Shown here in pieces: positions 28,183 through 36,712 of a stretch of 64,000 nucleotides of DNA. Origin of the DNA: Actinomycetaceae bacterium TAE3-ERU4 (lineage in GTDB: Bacteria; Actinomycetota; Actinomycetes; Actinomycetales; Actinomycetaceae). The stretch lies in NCBI GenBank assembly GCA_019218365.1, contig JAHUUJ010000002.1, positions 62,001-126,000 on the forward strand, written 5' to 3'. A model generated the notes under the pieces. That model made no database searches. It saw only the letters and a list, made by a program, of their open reading frames with translations, and was not told the origin of the DNA. How positions within the stretch are numbered: position 1 is the first letter of the stretch; every line of letters starts with the position of its first letter. A program made the position numbers and the translations under genes.

Positions 28183-29214
28183 ATGTCTGTCGCACCTGCC
28201 CCTCGCCCCTCGCGAATAATCCGTGCTGGCGGGGCCTTGGTATGGCGGAAAAAATCCGGTTCATTAAGTCTCGCCCCCACCGAAAATGAGATTGAAGTTC
28301 TCATCGTTCATCGTCCTCGTTACGGGGACTGGTCCTGGCCAAAAGGTAAGGCCGAACCCGGCGAGCATATTCTTTCGGCGGCAGTTCGTGAGGTTGAGGA
28401 AGAAACCGGAATTGCCATCAACCTTCATGCTCCTCTCTTAACCCAACGTTACCGGTTGGGGTCTGGGCAAACTAAAGAGGTCTACTACTGGATTGGTACC
28501 CCACTGGCTGATGAAGCTATTTTGCGAGCTCGTCCACCGGTGATTAGCGCTTCTGCCCGGGAGATTGATGAAGCCCGTTGGGTTTGCCCGGGAAAGGCTC
28601 GCAAACTCCTTACCCGACGTGGAGACAAGCGACTATTAGATGATCTTTTAGTGCGGGCTTCGGCAGGAACTTTGTGTACCAGTACCGTGGCGTTATTGCG
28701 TCACGCTAAATCCCTTGCGCGGGAACGATGGAATGGTGAAGAAAATACTCGCCCTCTTACCCGCATTGGGGTACAGCAATCACGTGATTTGGTTAATTTA
28801 TTGGGAGCTTACGGTATTTCTCGTGCCTTCACTAGTCCCTGGGAACGTTGTGAATCAACAATTCGCCCCTATTTAGCTCTTTGTGGGGCAGAAAAAATCG
28901 CTTTGCCTGAACTAACCGAATTGGCTTTTCGGAATTACCCTTCGGCGGGCCTCGCAACCTGGGAAAAAATCCTGACACAAGAGGAAAAATCAGCGCTTGT
29001 TTGTGTTCACCGCCCAACCCAAAAAGGACTCTTAGAAGTGGCGAGAACTTACGCTACGACTAGTGCGCGACGTGAACTGGCGCAGATTGAGAGCGAACTT
29101 CGTACTGCGGAAATGTTCATTTTTCATCTAGCCCATCTGTCGGGGGCAGAAGGAACTAACGAGCACGTGCAGCTTATCGCTACGGAACGTCACCGGCCGC
29201 GCAAAACAAGTTAG
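28183..29214 (+). CDS. mutT1: NUDIX hydrolase fused to histidine phosphatase (MutT1 type)
   Basis: 343 aa from the ATG at 28183. The N-terminal half is a NUDIX domain with the box GKAEPGEHILSAAVREVEEE and the preceding WSWPKG segment. The C-terminal half is a phosphoglycerate-mutase-like domain with the RHG-type motif LLRHAKS and a SPWERCEST segment. The same architecture in mycobacterial MutT1 hydrolyses 8-oxo-GTP, diadenosine polyphosphates and related nucleotides. The gene follows ppk by 80 bp. Confidence 0.88.
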   Translation: MSVAPAPRPSRIIRAGGALVWRKKSGSLSLAPTENEIEVLIVHRPRYGDWSWPKGKAEPGEHILSAAVREVEEETGIAINLHAPLLTQRYRLGSGQTKEVYYWIGTPLADEAILRARPPVISASAREIDEARWVCPGKARKLLTRRGDKRLLDDLLVRASAGTLCTSTVALLRHAKSLARERWNGEENTRPLTRIGVQQSRDLVNLLGAYGISRAFTSPWERCESTIRPYLALCGAEKIALPELTELAFRNYPSAGLATWEKILTQEEKSALVCVHRPTQKGLLEVARTYATTSARRELAQIESELRTAEMFIFHLAHLSGAEGTNEHVQLIATERHRPRKTS

Positions 29215-29233
29215 TAATTTTTGGTTACAAGCC

Positions 29234-29255
29234 GTTAACCTGCTGTTAATCTAGG
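29234..29255 (+). promoter_or_regulatory. PHO-box-like direct repeat upstream of pstS
   Basis: Two adjacent 11-bp units, GTTAACCTGCT (29234-29244) and GTTAATCTAGG (29245-29255), share GTTAAYCT. The geometry matches the 11-nt direct-repeat units bound by actinobacterial PhoP/RegX3. It lies about 110-130 bp upstream of the pstS start. The senX3-regX3 pair is in this window. Confidence 0.6.
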
Positions 29256-29362
29256 CAGGCCCATTTTTTAACTATCTGCATTTAGGGTGTTTCTTGTACC
29301 TGGCAGTTTACTGCCGAGAATTAGTAGCCAAAAGGCTATGTCGTCAAGAAACGGAAGAACTT

Positions 29363-30490
29363 GTGAAAATTTCAATGAAACGTTCTGCCCTTATCCTCGC
29401 TACCACTCTTGTACTACCGTTGGCTGCCTGCGGTTCGGATAACCCCACTGGAGCTAGCTCCAACGAAGCAAACAACTCAACTTCTATGTCAGCAGAAAGC
29501 AAAACCGACGCTGCTTTGTCCGGAACTCTTGCCGGTGCCGGTGCTTCTTCACAGAAAGCAGCTATTGCCGCATGGAAAGCCGGTTTCGAAAGTGCAAACG
29601 CTTCGGCACAGGTTGAATATGACCCGGTTGGTTCCGGTTCTGGTGTAAAGAAGTTCCTTGCCAAGGAAGTTTCCTTCGCCGGTTCTGACGAGGTCCTTAA
29701 AGCTGAGGACATGGAGGCCGCAAAAACCCGTTGCGGCGGCGATGCCTTCCACCTACCTGTCTACATTTCTCCCATTGCGGTTATCTTCAACCTGGACGGA
29801 ATTGAGCACTTGAACATGAGTGCCGATACCGTAGCTAAGATTTTCTCCGGCAAGATTACAAACTGGAATGACCCCGAAATAGCTAAGCAGAACGAAGGTG
29901 TGAATCTCCCTGATTTAGCGATTACCGCGGTGCACCGCGCTGATGGTTCTGGGACTACCTATAACTTCACAGAATGGTTGCATGCTGCAGCTGCGGAAAA
30001 TTGGACTAACGAACCCAACAAGAAGTGGCCTCTCGAAGGCACTAATGGGGAAAAGACCCAGGGTGTAGTTGAACTAGTTAAGGGAGGTAAGGGCTCTATC
30101 GGTTACGTTGATGACTCTGCAGCCGCGGGTCTTGGAACCGCCAAGATTCAGGGCGCGGACGGAAACTATGTGGAAGTTTCTGCTGTCGGTGCCGCGAAGA
30201 CCCTGGATGAGTCTAAGCTAACCGGTGTAAACGACATGGACCTGGCCTACGAGATTAACCGTCGTCCCTCGGCGCCCGATGCTTACCCAATCATTCTGGT
30301 TTCCTATGACGTTGTTTGCAGCAACTACGAAAAGCCGGGCGAGGCTGAATTGGTAAAGGCGTTCGTTACTTACGAAACCTCTGAAGCGGGTCAGCAGGCT
30401 GCTCAAGCAGCCGCCAAGTCTGCACCCATCTCCGCGGCCCTTCGTGAAAAGATCGCAAAGTCGCTCGACTCAATCAAGGTCGGTAAATAA
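29363..30490 (+). CDS. pstS: Phosphate ABC transporter substrate-binding lipoprotein
   Basis: 375 aa from a GTG with a GGAAG site 7 nt upstream (an ATG four codons later is an alternative). The signal peptide ends in the lipobox LAAC. The phosphate-binding residues lie in the AGASSQ, SGSGVKKF, SDEVL and HRADGSGTTYNF segments. It captures phosphate outside the membrane and hands it to PstCA. First gene of pstSCAB; a PHO-box-like repeat precedes it. Confidence 0.95.
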   Translation: MKISMKRSALILATTLVLPLAACGSDNPTGASSNEANNSTSMSAESKTDAALSGTLAGAGASSQKAAIAAWKAGFESANASAQVEYDPVGSGSGVKKFLAKEVSFAGSDEVLKAEDMEAAKTRCGGDAFHLPVYISPIAVIFNLDGIEHLNMSADTVAKIFSGKITNWNDPEIAKQNEGVNLPDLAITAVHRADGSGTTYNFTEWLHAAAAENWTNEPNKKWPLEGTNGEKTQGVVELVKGGKGSIGYVDDSAAAGLGTAKIQGADGNYVEVSAVGAAKTLDESKLTGVNDMDLAYEINRRPSAPDAYPIILVSYDVVCSNYEKPGEAELVKAFVTYETSEAGQQAAQAAAKSAPISAALREKIAKSLDSIKVGK

Positions 30491-30495
30491 AGTCG

Positions 30496-31464
30496 GTGAA
30501 AAGCTTGAAGAAGCAAATCTCTGGTGAAAAAACCAAAAAAAATACGGGGAAACTAGGGAACCTGATTTTCTCCCGCATCTCTACGGGTGCCGCCATAGTC
30601 ATTCTCTTGACGTTGGCGGCAGTCGCCGCCTTCTTAATTATCCAGGCCTGGCCCGTGCTGATAAATCCGTCCTTAAAATTTTCTGCTAAGGGGTATGTAG
30701 ATGGGGCTAACCTTCTGCAGGTTATCGGTCCGCTGGTATTTGGAACCGTGCTATCTTCGGCAATCGCGATGATAATTGCGGTTCCGGTGGCAATTGGGAT
30801 TGCGCTATTTATTTCCCACTATGCGCCGCGTAAACTAGCTTCAATTCTGGGATATCTGGTAGACCTACTGGCCGCAATCCCCTCGGTTGTGTTCGGTCTG
30901 TGGGGTGGTAAATGGCTAATTCCCAAACTAATTCCAGTTTACGACTGGTTAGCAACTTACCTCGGATGGATTCCACTGTTTGCGGGACCTGCCTCCCCCA
31001 ATGGACGAGTGCTGATGTCGGCCTCACTAATCCTGGCAATTATGGTTTTGCCAATTGTTACGGCTATAACCCGTGAAGTTTTCCTCCAAACCCCACGGTT
31101 ACACGAGGAAGCTGCTTTAGCCCTTGGGGCAACCCGTTGGGAAATGATTCGTACAGCAGTTCTTCCTTTTGGGCGATCGGGAATTATTTCCGCTTCCATG
31201 CTGGGATTGGGACGCGCCCTGGGAGAAACTATGGCGGTGGTAATGGTGCTTTCCGCAGGTAACAGCTATAGCTGGGCAATTTTGCAAGATGCCAAACACT
31301 CAACCATTGCCTCCAATATTGCCAGCCAATTCGGTGAAGCGTTTGGAAATGACCGTTCGGCCCTTATCGCCACCGGTTTAGTACTGTTTGTTATCACCAT
31401 GTTGGTGAACTTGGGTGCTCGCGCAATCATTGCCAAACGAGCTAAATTCTCGGGAGCTAACTAA
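30496..31464 (+). CDS. pstC: Phosphate ABC transporter permease PstC
   Basis: 322 aa, six membrane helices, with the EAA-type cytoplasmic loop EEAALALGATRWEMIRTAVLP that docks onto the ATPase. It starts at a GTG 6 bp after pstS with no strong ribosome site, so it is probably coupled to pstS translation. It forms the membrane channel with PstA. Confidence 0.95.
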   Translation: MKSLKKQISGEKTKKNTGKLGNLIFSRISTGAAIVILLTLAAVAAFLIIQAWPVLINPSLKFSAKGYVDGANLLQVIGPLVFGTVLSSAIAMIIAVPVAIGIALFISHYAPRKLASILGYLVDLLAAIPSVVFGLWGGKWLIPKLIPVYDWLATYLGWIPLFAGPASPNGRVLMSASLILAIMVLPIVTAITREVFLQTPRLHEEAALALGATRWEMIRTAVLPFGRSGIISASMLGLGRALGETMAVVMVLSAGNSYSWAILQDAKHSTIASNIASQFGEAFGNDRSALIATGLVLFVITMLVNLGARAIIAKRAKFSGAN

Positions 31465-32444
31465 TGACAACGACACCACTAGTTAACGCGCAAAAAGAGA
31501 ATAAAGCCGGCTTCTCGGCAAATCCCTTTGCCGCCACCGATCCCGCGCACGAACGCCGCCGCTTCTATCGTGACAAGATTGCCCTCGTTGTCGTTACCTG
31601 TGCTTTTGCCCTAGCGATGATTCCCCTTGCTTCAATGCTTGGATCAGCGCTGTTTCGAGGAATAAAAATCCTGAACTTGGATTTCTTAACTTTCTCAATG
31701 AACGGGGTCTTTGGACAATCCCCGCAAGGGGGCGCCTATCACGCCATTATCGGTACTTTGCTGGTGACATTGGGAGCAACTATCATTTCGGTTCCCATTG
31801 GTCTGTTCACCGCCATTTACCTGACGGAATACGGGAATAACGGGCGTCTTTCGCGCCTAACGCGACTTCTTGTAGACGTCATGACAGGTATCCCTTCAAT
31901 CGTCGCAGGCCTATTCGCCCTGGCTTTCTTCACACTGGTTATGGGACCGGCCTATATTTCTGGACTACGCGGTTCTGTCGCCCTTTCCATTTTGATGATT
32001 CCCACGGTGGTTCGTTCCTGTGAAGAAATGCTCCGTCTCGTTCCCAATGAACTACGTGAAGCTGCATACGCTTTAGGAGTTCCCAAGTGGCTGACCATCG
32101 TCAAAGTGGTTTTACGAACCGCTGCTGCAGGAATTACCACCTCGATCATGCTGGCAATCGCCCGCGTAATCGGGGAAACCGCGCCGCTCCTTGTGACTGT
32201 CGGGGCTACTGACAGAATCAACTTCAACCTGTTTGATAAGCGAATCTCAACCCTGCCGGTTTACGTTTATAACGAATACACCTCGGTTGACATTCCCTGT
32301 GGCGCTAGCAACCTGGCATGTTCGCCCACTATCCACGCAGACCGAGCCTGGGCAGCGGCTCTGACCCTAATTGTCATCGTCATGCTGCTTAACCTCATTG
32401 CCCGTTATATAGCCTGGAAAGTTGCTCCCAAGGGACGTAACTAA
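31464..32444 (+). CDS. pstA: Phosphate ABC transporter permease PstA
   Basis: 326 aa, six membrane helices, EAA loop REAAYALGVPKWLTIVKVVL and the GETAPLLVTVG segment typical of PstA. The ATG overlaps the pstC stop by 1 bp. The N-terminal ~30 residues are a hydrophilic extension. Confidence 0.95.
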   Translation: MTTTPLVNAQKENKAGFSANPFAATDPAHERRRFYRDKIALVVVTCAFALAMIPLASMLGSALFRGIKILNLDFLTFSMNGVFGQSPQGGAYHAIIGTLLVTLGATIISVPIGLFTAIYLTEYGNNGRLSRLTRLLVDVMTGIPSIVAGLFALAFFTLVMGPAYISGLRGSVALSILMIPTVVRSCEEMLRLVPNELREAAYALGVPKWLTIVKVVLRTAAAGITTSIMLAIARVIGETAPLLVTVGATDRINFNLFDKRISTLPVYVYNEYTSVDIPCGASNLACSPTIHADRAWAAALTLIVIVMLLNLIARYIAWKVAPKGRN

Positions 32445-32474
32445 AACAACTTCAACCAGTGAATTAGGAAAAAT

Positions 32475-33254
32475 ATGTCAGCCTTAATCGAAGTAAAAAA
32501 CGAAAACATTTACTACGGAAATTTCCTGGCCGTAAAAGATGTAAATATGCAGCTTGAAGCGAATACCATCACAGCCCTAATCGGTCCTTCAGGATGTGGA
32601 AAATCAACGTTCTTGCGTACCTTAAACCGGATGCACGAAGTAATTCCAGATGCCCGTGTTGAAGGAGAAATTATCGTTGAAGGAACCAATATTTACGGCC
32701 CAGATATTGATCCGGTGCAGGTACGACGCAAAATCGGAATGGTTTTCCAACGACCCAACCCATTTCCCACCATGTCAATCAGCGAAAACGTCTTAGCGGG
32801 CGTTAAACTCAACCGGCGCTCAATGGCAAAATCTGATCAAGAAGCGCTCGTAGAAAAATCCCTCCGGGGAGCAAACCTGTGGAACGAGGTAAAAGATCGT
32901 CTTGACGAACCGGGGTCTGCTCTGTCCGGTGGACAGCAACAGCGCCTTTGCATTGCTCGAACGATTGCGGTAAAACCCGAAATTATCCTCATGGACGAGC
33001 CTTGCTCCGCCCTTGACCCAATTTCTACCTTGGCGGTAGAAGACCTGATGCAGGAACTAAAAAACGACTACACCATAGTTATTGTTACCCACAATATGCA
33101 GCAGGCTGCGCGAACCTCGGATCGTACTGGATTCTTTAACCTTGAAGCCCAGGGGAAACCCGGTCAACTAGTGGAAATAGACGATACGGCAAAGATTTTC
33201 TCCCAGCCATCACAGCAGGCAACTGAAGACTACATTTCCGGACGATTTGGATAA
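32475..33254 (+). CDS. pstB: Phosphate ABC transporter ATP-binding protein
   Basis: 259 aa. Walker [10 protein letters not shown], signature LSGGQQQRL, Walker [12 protein letters not shown] and a switch His in VTHNM are all present. The ATPase powers phosphate import through PstCA. Last gene of the operon; phoU is not here but at 53502-54158. Confidence 0.97.
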   Translation: MSALIEVKNENIYYGNFLAVKDVNMQLEANTITALIGPSGCGKSTFLRTLNRMHEVIPDARVEGEIIVEGTNIYGPDIDPVQVRRKIGMVFQRPNPFPTMSISENVLAGVKLNRRSMAKSDQEALVEKSLRGANLWNEVKDRLDEPGSALSGGQQQRLCIARTIAVKPEIILMDEPCSALDPISTLAVEDLMQELKNDYTIVIVTHNMQQAARTSDRTGFFNLEAQGKPGQLVEIDDTAKIFSQPSQQATEDYISGRFG

Positions 33255-33260
33255 GCAAAC

Positions 33261-33308
33261 AAATAGTTTGGGCCCGACTCATTTCTTTGAATCGGGCCCA
33301 AACTATTT
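33261..33308. terminator. Bidirectional terminator between pstB and the GntR gene
   Basis: A perfect 17-bp stem (33261-33277 / 33292-33308) with a 14-nt loop lies between convergent stop codons. Confidence 0.85.
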
Positions 33309-33316
33309 AGAAAACC

Positions 33317-34090
33317 TTAGTCGACGTGCTTATATAAAATCTCTTCCAAAGGACGGTAGTGCTCAATAACCGCCTGGCGATAAGCTTCCGCATCACCGGC
33401 CAATGCCGCATCCAACATTTGCTTATGAGCTAAAGCTGTTTCTTCCAAATGAACCGCAATCTCAATTCCCAAACGGGGAATTACTACCATATGAACCAAC
33501 CAGAGAGAATGAACTAGCTGCTCAATTACCACATTAGAAATCTTCGAAAGCAATCCCAAGTGGAACTCAATATCCATTTCCTGGAAAAGCTCGCCCTTTT
33601 GTGCCCGCTCAATCATCTGATTGACTAGCTCGTGCAGACGAGGCTGGCTGGTCCCCTTAAGAGAATTAACTACCTCCTCAGCGCAACCAAGATCCAGACA
33701 ACGACGAACTTGCACCACATTGCGCAACCCCTCGAAATTATCGTTGCACGCCAATAAGGAACGGAAAGCCAACGTCTGGACCAAAGGGGCAAGAGATAGA
33801 GAACCCACATAGGTGCCCCGCCCATGCTCAACAGAAACAATGTCTAACGTTTCAAGTTTGCGAATAGCTTCACGTACAGAAGAACGAGATACCCCAAGCT
33901 GCTCGCAAAGCGTCAACTCCGTCGGAAGGCTATCTCCAGGGCGCAGGTTTTCCCGTAAAATAAGCTCTTTAATTGCATCTACAGTTGCCCCCGAGCGACT
34001 ACGTGAAACAGTCGCAGAGTCGGTAATGATACCCTCTCCTGAAGATGACAGGGACGAGAGAACCTCGTTCGATTCTACAGATGAAGTCAC
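33317..34090 (-). CDS. GntR-family (FCD) transcriptional regulator, candidate sialic acid regulator
   Basis: 257 aa starting at a GTG with an AAGGA site. The winged helix (about residues 35-100) has LRPGDSLPTELTLCEQLGVSRSSVREA-type sequence, the GntR signature. The FCD ligand domain follows (His and Asp residues at about 160-230). It lies 43 bp downstream of the sialidase gene on the same strand and beside the nan/sat genes. A role as a NanR-like repressor is inferred from this position. Confidence 0.85.
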   Translation of the reverse strand: MTSSVESNEVLSSLSSSGEGIITDSATVSRSRSGATVDAIKELILRENLRPGDSLPTELTLCEQLGVSRSSVREAIRKLETLDIVSVEHGRGTYVGSLSLAPLVQTLAFRSLLACNDNFEGLRNVVQVRRCLDLGCAEEVVNSLKGTSQPRLHELVNQMIERAQKGELFQEMDIEFHLGLLSKISNVVIEQLVHSLWLVHMVVIPRLGIEIAVHLEETALAHKQMLDAALAGDAEAYRQAVIEHYRPLEEILYKHVD

Positions 34091-34132
34091 GATAAATCCT
34101 TAACTCGAAATACTACTGAAAACGATTACTTC

Positions 34133-36421
34133 CTAATTCTTACCTAAAAGCCAGTCAATGGGAAATTTCGTGAAATACACTCCCGCTGTCTCCCGCTCCC
34201 ACAATAGCCCTAAAGTCATATCAGGAAGAACACTTAGACACTGATAGACATAATGGTAAGGATTAAAACAACGGCTATATTCCCAGCTGTGGCCACCATC
34301 GGAACTAAAACGCAATACCCCACGTCCCCGATAGGGAAGCATCTGTGAGGCATTCGCGAAAACTACCAAATCTGACCCCTCATTCCAAACTTTTCCGGAC
34401 TGACGACAATCTTGAGGTGGTAAGGTCACCGCATTAGGCTGGCTAAAAATATCGGGGAGAGAAGCATCGAACTCCAGCTCATCCCAGCTATATCCTCTAT
34501 CGCGGCTCACCGCCTTACCCACGCAACCACTCTGGTGCTGATTACGGAAAAACACAACCACTTCACCATTTTCACGTTCAATTAGAACCGACTCATGAGT
34601 GGTTGCATCATCTTCCCAAACCTCGCGAGAATCTACCACCTGGCCGTTAATCTCCCGGCCTTCATTGATAGCCTTCCCTCGCTCCCAAGTCAGGCCACCA
34701 TCATCGGAAAAAAGCGCTCCGCCGCTGTAGTGCTTCAAGCTCGCCCCGGTGAAATAAAACGGAACGAGTAGGCGTCCACTATATTTCCCGCGTGAAAGCT
34801 GGATTCCATTTCCTGGACTAACTCCCAAAAAATGCATCCAATCTTCCTTAACCTGATGGTTAATGATGCGCGGAGTAGACCAGGTTTCCCCCTCGTCGTC
34901 AGAATGAATCTCTAGCACATAGCTTGTGCGGGCAGTATGCAAAGTCTCGTGGGGATCAACTCCCAGCTTGAGATAAATATTTCCGCCGGGGTTTCCCTCA
35001 ACAGTAACGTTTCCGGCCTCGTCTACTCGGAAAGGAGTTGAGTTACCACCTTTTTCCACCACCCCGTTCTCACAGAGCACGTATTCGCTACCTTCTTTGT
35101 CGTACAGCAAAGTTTGACCCTGCGAATTAACTCCCAAACCAGGCTCATTATTAGGAAGCCCAATCCCGCCGGGAAAGTGGTCAATCAAAACAATAACCCT
35201 GCCGGTTTGGCGGTCACACACCAGGCAAGAATCAATGGTGCAAGCCCCCTCAACGCCCTCGCCCGGATACTCAATTACCGTTTGCAACGGCAACCACGTA
35301 GCACCCGAGTCCAAGGAACGACGAATCACAAAATTAATCTTATTTGGAGCATCGTTCGAAATAGCTACACGTTGATCCGCCCCTGCAATTACGGTGCCCC
35401 GCGGGGTCGTAATTAAAGAAGGAATCCGGTATGAAGCAGAACCTGCAAACCCCTTGTCATAAAGAGAAGTAGTGGTTAAAGGAGGAAGAGAACTTAACGA
35501 TTTAATCTCGCCCTCGGAAAGCGCGCGAGGATAGATGCCACCATTGCGCACTTCGCCCATAAGGCGAACTCCGGTAATATCTTCTCCGATGCTGACCCGG
35601 TCTAACCCCGTAACATGTCCAAAGAAAGCCTGTCCCGGTTCGTGGCGAACGCTGTTTCCATCAACATATATATCGACAGCGCCACGTGCTGCGCGCACAA
35701 TTAAATCGTGCCACTTTCCATCATTCCAGCTCCCCGGCACAAAAATAGTTTGCCATTGCTCCTGACGGAATACGCGATAGGTAATCCCCGGATTATCTAT
35801 ATAAAGCTCTAGCTGCTGATTATCCCCTGCCGCGGCCGCGAGAATAGTTCCGTACTGGTGCGGCCCACGGGCGCGAAAACGCGTGAAAAGCGTTCCCTCA
35901 GTCATTGACTTAAGCAGTTCTAAATCAGGCTTCGCCAGGTAGGCGGCAGAAAATTCCACTAAAGGGGAGGGGACACCTGCACGAGAAACAATGGACTCGG
36001 CACTAAGGACATCTGGGCAAAGGGTTAGATTTTTGGTTTCAACTCCGTTGTCTTTCGCAAAGGTGATGGTCCCGCTTTGAGCCAGCGCCAACGGTCCAAA
36101 ATTAGTAGCACTAGAAAAGCACTGGTATCCATCGAGGTAGAAACGGGTTCCAAAATCCCCAAAAGTCATAGCGAAATAGTGTGGTGCGCTATCGGTCAAG
36201 CCGACCGTATCTTCCATTTCTATTTCAAAGGTTCCATTAGGCAAAAATGCGTTAAGAAGAAGATAGCTTGAGCGAATCTCAAGACGCGTAAAAAACTTGT
36301 CGCCCTCCGCAATTGCATGCCAGATTAGCCCATCGCGGTTACCTGAAAAAGTGCATTCTAAAGTACCATCTTCAGAACTGTAAGTAGTTGAATTCCAGCT
36401 AATAGAAGTCAAGGTATCCAT
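34133..36421 (-). CDS. GH33 sialidase without signal peptide
   Basis: 762 aa. Two concanavalin-like domains (CBM40-type, about residues 1-150 and 150-310) precede the six-bladed propeller. The YRIP motif is at 331-334, five Asp boxes are at 369-376, 507-514, 572-579, 639-646 and 706-713, the catalytic acid is near D349, the nucleophile Tyr is in VYQCLSVL (about Y726), and its base is E742. It cleaves terminal sialic acids. No signal peptide or anchor is present, so I infer a cytoplasmic enzyme acting on imported sialosides. It is divergent from the sat/nan operon. Confidence 0.9.
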   Translation of the reverse strand: MDTLTSISWNSTTYSSEDGTLECTFSGNRDGLIWHAIAEGDKFFTRLEIRSSYLLLNAFLPNGTFEIEMEDTVGLTDSAPHYFAMTFGDFGTRFYLDGYQCFSSATNFGPLALAQSGTITFAKDNGVETKNLTLCPDVLSAESIVSRAGVPSPLVEFSAAYLAKPDLELLKSMTEGTLFTRFRARGPHQYGTILAAAAGDNQQLELYIDNPGITYRVFRQEQWQTIFVPGSWNDGKWHDLIVRAARGAVDIYVDGNSVRHEPGQAFFGHVTGLDRVSIGEDITGVRLMGEVRNGGIYPRALSEGEIKSLSSLPPLTTTSLYDKGFAGSASYRIPSLITTPRGTVIAGADQRVAISNDAPNKINFVIRRSLDSGATWLPLQTVIEYPGEGVEGACTIDSCLVCDRQTGRVIVLIDHFPGGIGLPNNEPGLGVNSQGQTLLYDKEGSEYVLCENGVVEKGGNSTPFRVDEAGNVTVEGNPGGNIYLKLGVDPHETLHTARTSYVLEIHSDDEGETWSTPRIINHQVKEDWMHFLGVSPGNGIQLSRGKYSGRLLVPFYFTGASLKHYSGGALFSDDGGLTWERGKAINEGREINGQVVDSREVWEDDATTHESVLIERENGEVVVFFRNQHQSGCVGKAVSRDRGYSWDELEFDASLPDIFSQPNAVTLPPQDCRQSGKVWNEGSDLVVFANASQMLPYRGRGVLRFSSDGGHSWEYSRCFNPYHYVYQCLSVLPDMTLGLLWERETAGVYFTKFPIDWLLGKN

Positions 36422-36443
36422 AATCTTCTTTGATTAAGTAGTT

Positions 36444-36455
36444 GTATGATGTCTG
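36444..36455 (-). promoter_or_regulatory. Candidate regulator site in the sialidase promoter region
   Basis: GTATGATGTCTG on the plus strand, 23 bp upstream of the sialidase start. An inverted copy (11 of 12 bases) lies at 36646-36657 ahead of satA. Placement suggests a shared operator, perhaps for the GntR regulator. Confidence 0.4.
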
Positions 36456-36645
36456 CTGACAAAAATCAGAGTAACACAGCGAAGAAAGAAAATGCACTTT
36501 TTTTAGAGGTTCTAAAGAATGCGAAAAGGCAAAGAATCTCAGGGGTAAATTAGCTTTATCGGGGAGAATGTAAACAAAAATAAAGAATGGTGACAATTTT
36601 GTAACGCGGGTTGCGGGTGCAAAAAAAAGATACTAAATTGAATGT

Positions 36646-36657
36646 CAGACATCTTAC
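36646..36657 (+). promoter_or_regulatory. Candidate regulator site in the satA promoter region
   Basis: CAGACATCTTAC is the inverted counterpart of 36444-36455 and lies 55 bp upstream of the satA start. It is itself part of an imperfect palindrome (GACATC / GATGTTGTC, 36648-36666). Confidence 0.4.
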
Positions 36658-36712
36658 GATGTTGTCATCGCAGTCGATGAAAATAAAAACTCAAGGAAGA
36701 GGAGAATCACGG

